Below, piece by piece: positions 1 to 7,052 of a DNA stretch of 10,603 bases. The position numbers were made by a program, and so were the translations under genes. The DNA is taken from contig CATMNW010000053.1 in assembly GCA_950071875.1 (NCBI GenBank), forward strand, positions 1-10,603. The letters run 5' to 3'. Each line of letters starts with the position of its first letter. The stretch's first letter is position 1. This stretch comes from an uncultured Erythrobacteraceae bacterium. GTDB lineage: Bacteria; Pseudomonadota; Alphaproteobacteria; Sphingomonadales; Sphingomonadaceae. The notes under the pieces are model-generated. The model was not told where the DNA came from. It did no database searches and was given only the letters and a program-made list of their open reading frames with translations.

Positions 1-801
1 CGAGCCGTTATCTTCCTTGATCGGCTTGGGCATGAAGGTCGCGGTCTTGCCGTAGATATGAGCGACCTGGTGCACGACATACTTGTAAATCTGCATGCGG
101 TCGGCCGTTTCGACCAGTGTGCCGAAGGTGAGACCGAGTTCATGCTGCGCGGCGGCCACTTCATGGTGGTGTTTGTCGCACGGCAGGCCCATTTCGATCA
201 TGGTCGAAACCATCTCGCCGCGAATGTCGACTGCGCTGTCGACAGGAGCGACTGGGAAATAACCGCCCTTGGCACGAGGCCGGTGAGCAAGGTTGCCGCT
301 TTCGTATTCCTTGCCGCTGTTGGTCGGCAATTCGATGTCGTCGATGGCGTAACCCGAGCCGGCATAACCGTCTTCGAAGCGGACATCGTCGAACATGAAG
401 AATTCCGCTTCGGGGCCGACATAGATGGTGTCGCCAACGCCGGTCGATTTGAGATAGGCTTCGGCGCGCTTGGCAGTGGTGCGCGGATCGCGGGCATACC
501 ATTCGCCAGTGGAAGGTTCCACGATGTCGCAGAAGACGATCAGCATCGGTTCGGCACTGAAGGGATCGACATAAACGCGGTCGAGGTCGGGCTTCAGGAT
601 CATGTCGCTTTCGTTGATGGCCTTCCATCCGGCGATGGACGAACCATCGAACATGAGACCATCTTCAAGCTCGTCTTCACCGAGCACGCCTGCAACCATG
701 GTCAGGTGCTGCCACTTGCCCTTGGGGTCGGTAAAACGCAGATCGACCCACTCGATGCCTTCGTCCTTGATCTGTTTCAGGACGTCGCTTGCACTTGCCA
801 T
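1..801 (-). CDS. glnA: Glutamine synthetase type I, N-terminal 267 residues (cut by left window edge)
   Basis: Makes glutamine from glutamate, ammonia and ATP in the cytoplasm; it is the main entry of ammonium into metabolism. The reading frame is open from the ATG at 801 to base 1, giving 267 residues of a family that is usually about 470 long. The N-terminal beta-grasp part contains FDGSS (51-55) with the active-site Asp52. The catalytic domain begins with GPEAEFF (129-135), whose Glu131 and Glu133 are metal ligands, and HHHEVA (211-216), also metal binding. The C-terminal part, with the Tyr that is adenylylated in GSI-beta enzymes, lies outside the window. A strong GGAGGC ribosome site sits 7 bases before the ATG. 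It follows glnB after 61 bases with no clear promoter or terminator between, so a glnB-glnA operon is likely. Confidence 0.97.
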   Translation of the reverse strand, partial: MASASDVLKQIKDEGIEWVDLRFTDPKGKWQHLTMVAGVLGEDELEDGLMFDGSSIAGWKAINESDMILKPDLDRVYVDPFSAEPMLIVFCDIVEPSTGEWYARDPRTTAKRAEAYLKSTGVGDTIYVGPEAEFFMFDDVRFEDGYAGSGYAIDDIELPTNSGKEYESGNLAHRPRAKGGYFPVAPVDSAVDIRGEMVSTMIEMGLPCDKHHHEVAAAQHELGLTFGTLVETADRMQIYKYVVHQVAHIYGKTATFMPKPIKEDNGS

Positions 802-862
802 TGGTATTGCCTCCGATTTGAACTTGGATTGGGTGGCGAGCCATGGGGCCCGCACTGAGGTA

Positions 863-1201
863 TCAGATCGCGTCGTCGTCTCGCTCGCCGGTGCGGATGC
901 GAAGGGCGCCTTCGATGGGCGATATGAAGATCTTGCCGTCCCCGATCCGCCCCGTCTGCGCGGCTGCCGAAATGGCCTCGACCGTTCGGTCGGCAATGGC
1001 CGCGGGTACGACGACTTCGAGTTTCACCTTGGGGAGGAAATCGACAACGTATTCGGCACCGCGGTAAAGCTCAGTATGACCCTTCTGCCGACCGAAACCC
1101 TTGGCCTCGGTCACGGTGATGCCGGAGACACCAATTTCGTGGAGTGCCTCTTTCACTTCGTCCAGTTTGAAAGGCTTGATGATCGCTTCGATCTTTTTCA
1201 C
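863..1201 (-). CDS. glnB: Nitrogen regulatory protein P-II
   Basis: Small trimeric signal protein that reads 2-oxoglutarate and ATP/ADP and passes nitrogen status to the glutamine synthetase adenylyltransferase and the NtrB kinase. The 112-residue length is canonical. It begins KKIEAIIKPFKLDEVKEAL after the start, and the T-loop carries Tyr51 in the RGAEY context, the uridylylation site. The ATP-binding C-terminal region with GDGKIF and RIRTGE is intact. I chose the GTG at 1201 because it gives the family's usual N-terminus and has GGGA about 6-9 bases upstream. A further in-frame GTG at 1231 would add 10 non-conserved residues. The position directly before glnA and behind a sigma-54-like promoter supports the GlnB rather than the GlnK role, since no amtB is next to it. 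Confidence 0.96.
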   Translation of the reverse strand: MKKIEAIIKPFKLDEVKEALHEIGVSGITVTEAKGFGRQKGHTELYRGAEYVVDFLPKVKLEVVVPAAIADRTVEAISAAAQTGRIGDGKIFISPIEGALRIRTGERDDDAI

Positions 1202-1262
1202 GTTGTCCCGGTTCCCGTCCCTAGATGCCACACTTAGAAGTTACGCGTCGCGCTCGCACGTG

Positions 1263-1280
1263 TTCCAAGAACCGTGCCAA
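1263..1280 (-). promoter_or_regulatory. Putative sigma-54 (-24/-12) promoter for glnBA
   Basis: On the minus strand, bases 1279 to 1265 read TGGCACG-GTTC-TTGG. This is close to the RpoN consensus TGGCACG-N4-TTGC. The GG of the -24 element (1278-1277) and the G of the -12 element (1266) are exactly 12 bases apart, as required. One position differs (TTGG for TTGC). The predicted start of transcription is near 1254, leaving an untranslated leader of about 50 bases before the glnB GTG. NtrC/sigma-54 control of glnBA is established in several alphaproteobacteria; its use here is inferred from the match and position. Confidence 0.65.
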
Positions 1281-1286
1281 TTGCGT

Positions 1287-1305
1287 GCACGCCGGATTTG
1301 CGTGC
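1287..1305. repeat. Inverted repeat upstream of the glnB promoter
   Basis: On the minus strand the sequence is GCACGC, 7 bases, GCGTGC, a perfect 6+6 inverted repeat centred near 1296. It sits just upstream of the -24 element, about 42 bases before the predicted start. The GCAC...GTGC outer half-sites resemble those of NtrC operators, but the spacing is 4 bases longer than in the enteric NtrC site and the position is unusually close. It may be an activator or repressor site, or chance in GC-rich DNA. Confidence 0.3.
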
Positions 1306-1363
1306 TTCAGATTGATTGGGCCGGGCGCTATTGCCCGAAGTGCGAACAGTGAATGCCTGTTTT

Positions 1364-2302
1364 TTAGGCACGCGTCAGCCTGAGGCCTGTTGTTTCGGGC
1401 AGGCCGCACATCAGGTTGAGACTTTGGACCGCTGCACCGCTCGCGCCCTTGCCAAGGTTGTCGAGCAGCGCGACCAGACGAGCGTTCCATCCGCCTTCAT
1501 TGCCGAAGACATAAAGGTCGAGCCTGTCGGACGGTGCAGCGTCCTTTTCGAGCAGCAGTTCCCCGGGTGGCTGGTCCTCGTGAACCGTGACGACGTCCGA
1601 GCCGCCGTAGAAAGCCTGCAATTCCTGGCGCAGCGCGTCGGCGTGCGGACTGGTTTCCATTGCGCCGAGGTGCAACGGAACCTCTACAATCATCCCTCGG
1701 TAAGCAGATGCCACGGAAGGCGCGAATAAGACCGGATGTTCAAGGCCTGCATGTGCCTTCATCTCGGGCAGGTGCTTGTGCGCGAGGTCGTAGCCATAGG
1801 CACGGAAAGCGGGCGCGCCGACTGCCTCGAAACGCTCGATCAGCGCCTTGCCTCCCCCCGAATAGCCGCTCACCGCATTGACGGTGTAGGGCCAGTCCGC
1901 AGGCAAGAGGCCGTTACGGACAAGCGGTGCAACCAGTGCGAGAAAACCTGTCGGATAGCAGCCCGGATTGCTCACCCGGCGAGCAGCGGCGACGCGATCC
2001 GTGCCAACGAGTTCGGGAAATCCGTAGCACCAGCCTTCGGTTGTTCGATGGGCAGATGAAGCATCGATCACGCGCGTGCCACTGGCCGGGTCGATAAGTT
2101 CAACCGCTTCGCGCGCGGCATCATCGGGCAGGCAAAGTATCGCCACGTCCGCTTCGTTCAATGCCTCGCGGCGGGCTGCTGCGTCCTTGCGCCGACTATC
2201 GTCGAGGCGCAGCAGTTCGAATTCGTCACGGCCTTCGAGCCGCGCAGCAATTTCCAGGCCGGTCGTGCCGGCTGCCCCGTCGATGAAAACCTTATGCGTC
2301 AC
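1364..2302 (-). CDS. argC: N-acetyl-gamma-glutamyl-phosphate reductase, short (type 2) form
   Basis: NADPH-dependent reduction of N-acetylglutamyl phosphate to the semialdehyde, the third step of arginine biosynthesis, in the cytoplasm. The protein is 312 residues, typical of the shorter ArgC class. An N-terminal Rossmann fold starts at VFIDGAAGTTG with the nucleotide loop at about 9-15. The catalytic Cys115 lies in NPGCYPTG (112-119), HKHLPE (175-180) matches the conserved His region, and the C-terminal KGASGAAVQSLNLM (285-298) is the family signature. The frame extends upstream to 2539 but has no ArgC homology there. The GTG at 2302 gives the expected N-terminus, overlaps the end of the SH3 gene by 11 bases and lacks a clear Shine-Dalgarno, suggesting translational coupling. 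No other arg gene is in the window. Confidence 0.95.
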   Translation of the reverse strand: MTHKVFIDGAAGTTGLEIAARLEGRDEFELLRLDDSRRKDAAARREALNEADVAILCLPDDAAREAVELIDPASGTRVIDASSAHRTTEGWCYGFPELVGTDRVAAARRVSNPGCYPTGFLALVAPLVRNGLLPADWPYTVNAVSGYSGGGKALIERFEAVGAPAFRAYGYDLAHKHLPEMKAHAGLEHPVLFAPSVASAYRGMIVEVPLHLGAMETSPHADALRQELQAFYGGSDVVTVHEDQPPGELLLEKDAAPSDRLDLYVFGNEGGWNARLVALLDNLGKGASGAAVQSLNLMCGLPETTGLRLTRA

Positions 2303-2645
2303 GGACGGGTTCGAGCATGCTGAGACGGACGTAACCGCTGGGACCCTTTGGCCCGCAGGCGATCCATGCCCAGTCGCCGGCGACATCGAGCATTTCGATC
2401 TGTTCGCCTGCTGCGATGGTCGCGCCATCTTCGGCATCATCGCGCATGGCGAGCTTAAGTGTGGCAGGGGCCGCGCCAAGGCTGCGCAGCTGCGGGATGA
2501 CATAATGCGCCGCCAGGTAATCCTCGGCCAAAGCGACATGTGCCAGATCGCCGCGCAGCGGCAATGTACCGGGTGCGGGCTTGGCGACCGGACCTTTCAA
2601 TCCGACGATGCCTTCGGGAAGGGAATAGCTGGAAGGGGCAGTCAC
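2292..2645 (-). CDS. Small SH3-like protein resembling the N-terminus of NlpC/P60 peptidases
   Basis: About 117 residues from the GTG at 2645. The part around RGDLAHVALAEDYLAAHYVIPQ (31-52) resembles the leader of sphingomonad NlpC/P60 (C40) cell-wall peptidases as I recall them. Residues about 66-113 look like a bacterial SH3 domain (AAGEQIEMLDVAGDWAWI, then SGYVRLSML). The frame ends in VRDA at a TAA just inside argC, so the catalytic Cys/His domain of such peptidases is absent. No signal peptide or membrane segment is visible. The start is uncertain: an in-frame TTG at 2708 with a weak AAGG upstream would give 138 residues. It lies between the M17 aminopeptidase and argC, overlapping argC by 11 bases, so it is probably co-transcribed. 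It may bind peptidoglycan stem peptides or a partner; no function can be assigned from sequence alone. Confidence 0.7.
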   Translation of the reverse strand: MTAPSSYSLPEGIVGLKGPVAKPAPGTLPLRGDLAHVALAEDYLAAHYVIPQLRSLGAAPATLKLAMRDDAEDGATIAAGEQIEMLDVAGDWAWIACGPKGPSGYVRLSMLEPVRDA

Positions 2646-2719
2646 GCTGTCTGAAGTATCCGAATGTGAACGTTGCGAGCGCTTAACCCCGCATGCGCCG
2701 CGAGGCAAGGCGGGCTGCC

Positions 2720-4108
2720 TTACTCTGCCCCGAAACGGGCCTTCAGCATATGCCAGCTGGCGCGCAAGCCATAGGCATCGCCGCCCTTGGGCCTTCCGGG
2801 CCGGGCCACCGGCCGCCAGGCGAATGTGTCGAAATGCGCCCAGTCGATCCCTTCGCCGACGAATTTATCGAGGAAGAGCCCCGCAACGCTTGCGCCTGCA
2901 AAGGCATTCCCATGTGCATTGTTCGTATCGGCAATGTCGGAGGCGAGCCATTCTCGATAGGCGTCGGGCAAGGGTAGCCGCCAAGGCTCGTCATCGACCG
3001 ATCGGCCAGCTTTGACCAGCGCATCCGCCGTTGAATCCTCGCGCGTCATCAGTGCCGGGTAGTCGGGACCGAGCGCGACGCGGGCGGCACCGGTCAAGGT
3101 GGCGAAATCGATGATGAGTTCGGGCTTCTCCTCGCTGGCTCTTTGCAAGGCGTCGCCAAGTATCAGGCGTCCTTCGGCATCGGTATTGCCGATTTCTACC
3201 GTAAGACCCTTGCGGGTCCTCAGAACATCGCCGGGCCGGAAGCTGTTCGAGCTGATTGCATTCTCGACCGCAGGCACCAGAAGATGGAGGCGCACAGGCA
3301 GGTTTGCACGCATGATCAGATCTGCCAGCGCGATAGCATGAGCCGCGCCGCCCATGTCTTTTTTCATCAGCAGCATGCCGGTCGAGCTTTTGACGTCGAG
3401 GCCGCCGCTATCGAAGCATACGCCCTTGCCGACGACCGCCAGAACTGGGTCGCTTTCCTTACCCCAGGTAAGATGCATGATTCGAGGGGCATGATGGCGC
3501 GTGGCGGCCCGGCCCACTGCATAGACCATCGGATATTCCTGTTCCAGCGCGTCACCCTTGGTAACGCTCAGCTTGGCGGAATAGGTCTTGGCGAGTTTCT
3601 CGCATTGCTCTTCGAGAGCGGCCGGCCCCATATCTTCGGCAGGCGTGTTGACGAGGTCGCGAACCAGGCAAACCGCCTGAGCTTCCGCTATGGCGCCGTC
3701 GATCGCCTTCACATCCTTGGTTAGCAGCACGCGCGGACCGACCGGACGTTCAGGCTTCTTGTACCGGTCGAATACATACTGCGCGGTTTGCCACCCGTGG
3801 AGCGCCGGGCCGGGCTCACCCTGCGCACGGCGGTAAGTTCCTTCCGGCAAGTTTTCAGCCAGCTTTGCCATGCACCAGCTCGACAGTTCGTCGGGATTTG
3901 CGACGCCGCCAACCGCAAACCAGCCGTCGCCATCGGGGACGATGCCCACCTGGTAACCGCCGCCATCGAATTTCTGCGCAGCAAGCGCTGCTCGCTGGCT
4001 GCCCGAAAGTTTCTTCAACCAGTCGGCGAAACCTTCGCGATTGACGAGATGAATGGCGATTGCGTCCTGATCGCGGTCAGGCTGGATTAGCGGCTGCATG
4101 TCGGCCAT
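2720..4108 (-). CDS. Leucyl aminopeptidase family protein (peptidase M17)
   Basis: Cytoplasmic two-metal aminopeptidase that removes N-terminal residues from peptides, probably in peptide turnover. The protein has 462 residues; the N-terminal about 150 form the variable macro-like domain and the rest the catalytic domain. Metal and active-site motifs are complete: GKGVCFDSGG (227-236) with Lys228 and Asp233, the catalytic Lys240, Asp251 in KKDMGG, and the diagnostic NTDAEGR (308-314) with Asp310, Glu312 and the catalytic Arg314. The ATG at 4108 is used; AGAGGAA lies some 15 bases upstream, rather far, and a second ATG at 4099 is possible. It is the first gene of the minus-strand run, divergent from the lipoprotein gene across 46 bases. 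Both PepA-like and PepB-like naming are possible, so I give no symbol. Confidence 0.95.
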   Translation of the reverse strand: MADMQPLIQPDRDQDAIAIHLVNREGFADWLKKLSGSQRAALAAQKFDGGGYQVGIVPDGDGWFAVGGVANPDELSSWCMAKLAENLPEGTYRRAQGEPGPALHGWQTAQYVFDRYKKPERPVGPRVLLTKDVKAIDGAIAEAQAVCLVRDLVNTPAEDMGPAALEEQCEKLAKTYSAKLSVTKGDALEQEYPMVYAVGRAATRHHAPRIMHLTWGKESDPVLAVVGKGVCFDSGGLDVKSSTGMLLMKKDMGGAAHAIALADLIMRANLPVRLHLLVPAVENAISSNSFRPGDVLRTRKGLTVEIGNTDAEGRLILGDALQRASEEKPELIIDFATLTGAARVALGPDYPALMTREDSTADALVKAGRSVDDEPWRLPLPDAYREWLASDIADTNNAHGNAFAGASVAGLFLDKFVGEGIDWAHFDTFAWRPVARPGRPKGGDAYGLRASWHMLKARFGAE

Positions 4109-4154
4109 ATTCTGAATCTGTATTCCTCTTGATAACGTCGCAAAGGTAACCGCA

Positions 4155-4949
4155 ATGCGTGCGCCCCTGTTCCTGATTTCTCTGTCACTGTCGAGTGTGG
4201 CCTGCTCCGATGAAGCCGAATATGCCGAGAAGGCAGGCGTAGAGGAGCGCGCAGCGCCCGTCCCCGTCGCGACTGCAGAAGCCCAAGCATTCGAACTGGA
4301 GACGGACCGGTTCCAGTTTGCCTATTCGTGGCCTGCCGAGGCGACTGCCGAACTTGGATTGGCGGAATACCTTCAGGGTCAGGCCGACCGTATGCGTGCG
4401 AACCTCGAGAAGGAGGCGGATCAGGATTGGGAGGCATCGGCAGGGCAGGAATGGACCCCGCGCCAGCACAGCGCATCCGAAGAATGGAAGGTAGTAGCCG
4501 ATTTGCCGCGCTTCCTGAGCCTGTCCGGACATCTGGCGACCTATTCTGGCGGGGCGCACGGAATGTACGGTGTGACATCGCTGGTCTGGGACAGGGAAGC
4601 GGAAAGGGCGCTGAAAGGCATCGACCTTTTCAATTCCCCCGTGGCGCTGGAGCAGGGACTTGGCAGGCGGCTGTGCGACACTCTCAATGCGGCCCGGGAA
4701 AAACGCCGTGGAATGGTGATCGAAGAAAGCAGCACGGAAATGTTCGACCAATGCCCGGGTGTGGATGAGGCGAGCGTACTTCTGGGTTCGTCAAACGGTA
4801 AGACTTTCGACCGGATCGCTGTCTACTTCGGCCCCTATGTTGCGGGCCCATATGCCGAGGGCGAGTACGAACTCGATTTCGATGTAACCGCGAGCCTGAT
4901 CGATGCGGTGAAGCCGGAATATGCCGAAGCATTCAGTGTGAGAGGATAG
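4155..4949 (+). CDS. Putative lipoprotein with DUF4163/DUF3298 (RsiV-like) domains
   Basis: 264 residues. The N-terminus is a short hydrophobic signal (PLFLISLSLSSVAC) ending in a lipobox-like SSVAC, so Cys17 is the likely lipidated residue, followed by an acidic, alanine-rich linker. From about residue 47 the protein matches the PdaC/DUF4163 plus DUF3298 arrangement: ELETDRFQFAYSWP, the hallmark SGGAHG (131-136), and FGPYVAGPYAEG (225-236), which corresponds to the conserved proline/tyrosine motif of DUF3298. Proteins of this type include the extracellular part of the anti-sigma factor RsiV, which binds lysozyme, but there is no cytoplasmic anti-sigma part here. It probably sits in the periplasm on a membrane. 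The start has AAAGGT 8 bases upstream. map follows after 40 bases. Confidence 0.8.
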   Translation: MRAPLFLISLSLSSVACSDEAEYAEKAGVEERAAPVPVATAEAQAFELETDRFQFAYSWPAEATAELGLAEYLQGQADRMRANLEKEADQDWEASAGQEWTPRQHSASEEWKVVADLPRFLSLSGHLATYSGGAHGMYGVTSLVWDREAERALKGIDLFNSPVALEQGLGRRLCDTLNAAREKRRGMVIEESSTEMFDQCPGVDEASVLLGSSNGKTFDRIAVYFGPYVAGPYAEGEYELDFDVTASLIDAVKPEYAEAFSVRG

Positions 4950-4989
4950 GCATCTCGCAATTGCGGTCCGATGCGCCTATGTGGGCCAT

Positions 4990-5817
4990 ATGACCGAATA
5001 TCAGGTAATCGAGGCGGATGAGACCGTCTATCGCGACGGCACTATCAAGCTTCATGGCGAGGCAGGCTACGAAGGCATGCGCAAGGCAGGCCGGCTGGCC
5101 GCCGAAATTCTCGACGAGCTCACGACGTTCGTACAACCGGGCGTTACCACCGGCGAGATCGACGATCTGGTGCGCAAGATGATGCTGGATGCAGGCGCGG
5201 TCCCCGCCACGATGGGTTATCGCGGTTATGCTCACAGCTGCTGCACATCCATCAACCATGTGATCTGTCACGGCATACCGTCCGACAAGGCCTTGAAGGA
5301 TGGCGACATCGTCAATGTCGACGTGACCCCGCTGCTCGACGGCTGGCACGGCGATACCAGCCGGATGTTCTACGCTGGCGAACCGTCATTGAAGGCGCGA
5401 AAGCTGGTCGATGTGACGTACGAATGCCTCATGCTCGGCATCGAAGCGGCGTCGAAGCCGGGGGCGCGCCTGGGCGACATCGGAGCGGCGATCGAAGCAC
5501 ATGCCCGCCAGTTCCGCTATGGCGTCGTACAAGAGTTCTGCGGCCATGGACTGGGCCGCTTGTTCCATGATGCGCCCGAAGTGATCCACGCTGCACGAGC
5601 TGGCACAGGGCCGGCCCTCAAGCCGGGAATGTTCTTCACCATCGAGCCTATGATCAATCTGGGCCGACCGCATGCCAAGATCCTTCGGGACGGCTGGACT
5701 GCCGTCACCCGGGACAAGTCGCTGTCGGCACAATTCGAACACTCGATCGGCATTACAGAAAACGGGGTGGAGATTTTCACCGAAAGCCCCAAGGGACTGC
5801 ACCAGCCACCGTACTGA
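4990..5817 (+). CDS. map: Methionine aminopeptidase, type I
   Basis: Removes the initiator methionine from new proteins in the cytoplasm. The product has 275 residues, with the pita-bread fold and all expected residues: His94 in NHVICHGIP, metal ligands Asp111 (NVDVTP), Asp122 (HGDTSRMF), His186 (CGHGLGR), Glu219 (TIEPM) and Glu250 (QFEHSI). Type I is supported by the absence of the type II insert. An in-frame GTG at 4981 would add three residues; I prefer the ATG at 4990, although no strong Shine-Dalgarno precedes either. An unlinked mini-frame starting at 4979 ends at once. The gene stops only 3 bases from the end of the convergent ccmB. It may be transcribed with the preceding lipoprotein gene. 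Confidence 0.97.
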   Translation: MTEYQVIEADETVYRDGTIKLHGEAGYEGMRKAGRLAAEILDELTTFVQPGVTTGEIDDLVRKMMLDAGAVPATMGYRGYAHSCCTSINHVICHGIPSDKALKDGDIVNVDVTPLLDGWHGDTSRMFYAGEPSLKARKLVDVTYECLMLGIEAASKPGARLGDIGAAIEAHARQFRYGVVQEFCGHGLGRLFHDAPEVIHAARAGTGPALKPGMFFTIEPMINLGRPHAKILRDGWTAVTRDKSLSAQFEHSIGITENGVEIFTESPKGLHQPPY

Positions 5818-5820
5818 TGG

Positions 5821-6474
5821 TCAGCCTTCCCGGGCGGACCGGATCGCTGCGCCCGCGACAAAGGGCGCAATGGCGCACAAGCAAAGGCTGATTGCCGCTG
5901 AAAGGGCAATCCCCCCATTGCCCGCCGTGGAAAGTGCCCCTGCACCGAAAATCAGGATCGGCACGGCGAGCGGTATGACCATAAGGCCTGCCAGTGCTGC
6001 TCCGCCGCGCAACGATGCCGTCAGCGCGCCGACCATGAGCCCCACTGCTGCCAGCCCGGGTGTTCCGGCAAGCAGACCAAGCACGACAGTGCGCGTGGTC
6101 GCGCTGTCGAGACCAAGAAGCGCTGCGGCGGGCAGGGTCGCCACAAGAAGCAGCGGCGCGAAAGAAAGCCAGTGGGCTGCGAGGCGGCTAGCCATGGCCA
6201 GTTCTTCACTTACTCCTCGCAGGTGCAACTGATCGAATACGCCGGTTTCAAGATCGCCCGTGACGAGTTTCTCGAGTGGAAGGATAGCAGCCAGAAGGGC
6301 TGCGACCCATATTATGCCGCCGCCGGTACGTGCGAGAAGTTGTGCATCGGGGCCAACGGCGAACGGATAAAGCATCGCAACGGCCATGAAAAACAGCAGC
6401 GGAAGAATGCCACCACCGCCACGCCCGCCGGGTAGCAAGAGGCCCAAATCGCGGCGGAGCAGTGTGGTGATCAT
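5821..6474 (-). CDS. ccmB: Haem exporter / cytochrome c maturation membrane protein CcmB
   Basis: Membrane subunit that works with CcmA and CcmC in system I cytochrome c maturation, in which ATP hydrolysis releases holo-CcmE after haem transfer. The protein has 217 residues and about six hydrophobic segments at roughly 23-41, 50-66, 98-121, 128-152, 159-182 and 187-210. The segment LEKLVTGDLETGVFDQLHLRG (67-87) matches the conserved cytoplasmic loop of CcmB. The frame runs further upstream, but the ATG at 6474 gives the expected N-terminus (ITTLLRRDLGLLL) and overlaps the ccmA stop as ATGA, a sign of translational coupling. No ccmC, ccmD or ccmE follows; the convergent map gene ends 3 bases away, so the rest of the pathway must be elsewhere. 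Confidence 0.92.
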   Translation of the reverse strand: MITTLLRRDLGLLLPGGRGGGGILPLLFFMAVAMLYPFAVGPDAQLLARTGGGIIWVAALLAAILPLEKLVTGDLETGVFDQLHLRGVSEELAMASRLAAHWLSFAPLLLVATLPAAALLGLDSATTRTVVLGLLAGTPGLAAVGLMVGALTASLRGGAALAGLMVIPLAVPILIFGAGALSTAGNGGIALSAAISLCLCAIAPFVAGAAIRSAREG

Positions 6475-7052
6475 GCCGTGAACCTTGCAAGGTCGACGAC
6501 CAGGGGGCTGCCAAGCGCGATTGGCTGGTGTGAAGCGACCACGGCGATGCCGCCGCCTTCGCAATGTCGGGCAACCAGTGTTTCGAAGACCGCCTGAGCC
6601 TCGCTGTCGAGGCCGTTCAGCGGCTCGTCAAGCAGCCAGATCGGACAATTGCGATTGAGCAGCCGGGCCAGCGCGGCCCGTTTGCGTTGCCCTGTGGATA
6701 GGTATCGCACCGGTACATCCATCAAAGGCTCGAGCTTCAGTAAGGCAAGTGCGCGGCCCGGTTCGCCGCATCCATCCAGCCGCTCCCAGAAAGACAGTGC
6801 CTGCCCAAGGGGGAGGTTTGCGTCGAGCGCCAGACGCTCGTCTACAAAACCGACTTCCCCTATTTGTAAAACCTCACCCGCGAATGGACGCAGCAGGCCT
6901 GCAAGAATACGCAGGAGGCTAGATTTGCCAATCCCGTTGGCGCCGGAAACATGCACGGTATCGCCGCTTGCACAATCGATGGAAAGGCCGCGGAACAGCA
7001 GGCGGTCGCCGCGGCGGCAGGCGATGTCCTTTGCGGCTAGGCGAGCTTGCAT
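6471..7052 (-). CDS. ccmA: Cytochrome c biogenesis ABC transporter ATP-binding protein CcmA
   Basis: ATPase of the CcmAB complex at the inner face of the membrane. The 193 residues hold a complete ABC domain: Walker A GANGIGKS (37-44), signature LSTGQ (118-122), Walker B WLLDEP (139-144) followed by LNGLD, and a switch His175. The short size and the RRGDRLLFRGLSIDC start are typical of CcmA. The frame is open to 7253, but upstream residues show no ABC similarity. The ATG at 7052 fits the family; another at 7118 pairs with the phhB start on the opposite strand. There is no Shine-Dalgarno before 7052; a GGGCGC/GCGCCC hairpin lies directly upstream instead. It is coupled to ccmB by a 4-base overlap. 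Confidence 0.92.
   Translation of the reverse strand: MQARLAAKDIACRRGDRLLFRGLSIDCASGDTVHVSGANGIGKSSLLRILAGLLRPFAGEVLQIGEVGFVDERLALDANLPLGQALSFWERLDGCGEPGRALALLKLEPLMDVPVRYLSTGQRKRAALARLLNRNCPIWLLDEPLNGLDSEAQAVFETLVARHCEGGGIAVVASHQPIALGSPLVVDLARFTA

Noticed and set aside
58..858. Long plus-strand open frame of 266 codons
   Set aside because: It is the antisense shadow of glnA, whose minus-strand frame gives a clear glutamine synthetase with all expected motifs.
1322..1337. CGGGC/GCCCG hairpin in the argC-glnB gap
   Set aside because: A 5-base GC stem with no T-tract is expected by chance in this GC-rich sequence.
1354..1370. TGCCT...AGGCA hairpin at the argC stop codon as a terminator
   Set aside because: The stem is only 5 bases with a 7-base loop. 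In the direction of argC no T-run follows it; the T-run is in the loop of the other strand.
2303..2539. N-terminal extension of argC up to 2539
   Set aside because: The added residues are out-of-frame reading of the SH3 gene and have no ArgC similarity; the fold starts at the GTG at 2302.
4109..4154. Paired sigma-70 promoters in the divergent gap
   Set aside because: I could not find a -35/-10 pair with proper spacing on either strand. The gap must serve both genes, but I cannot place the elements.
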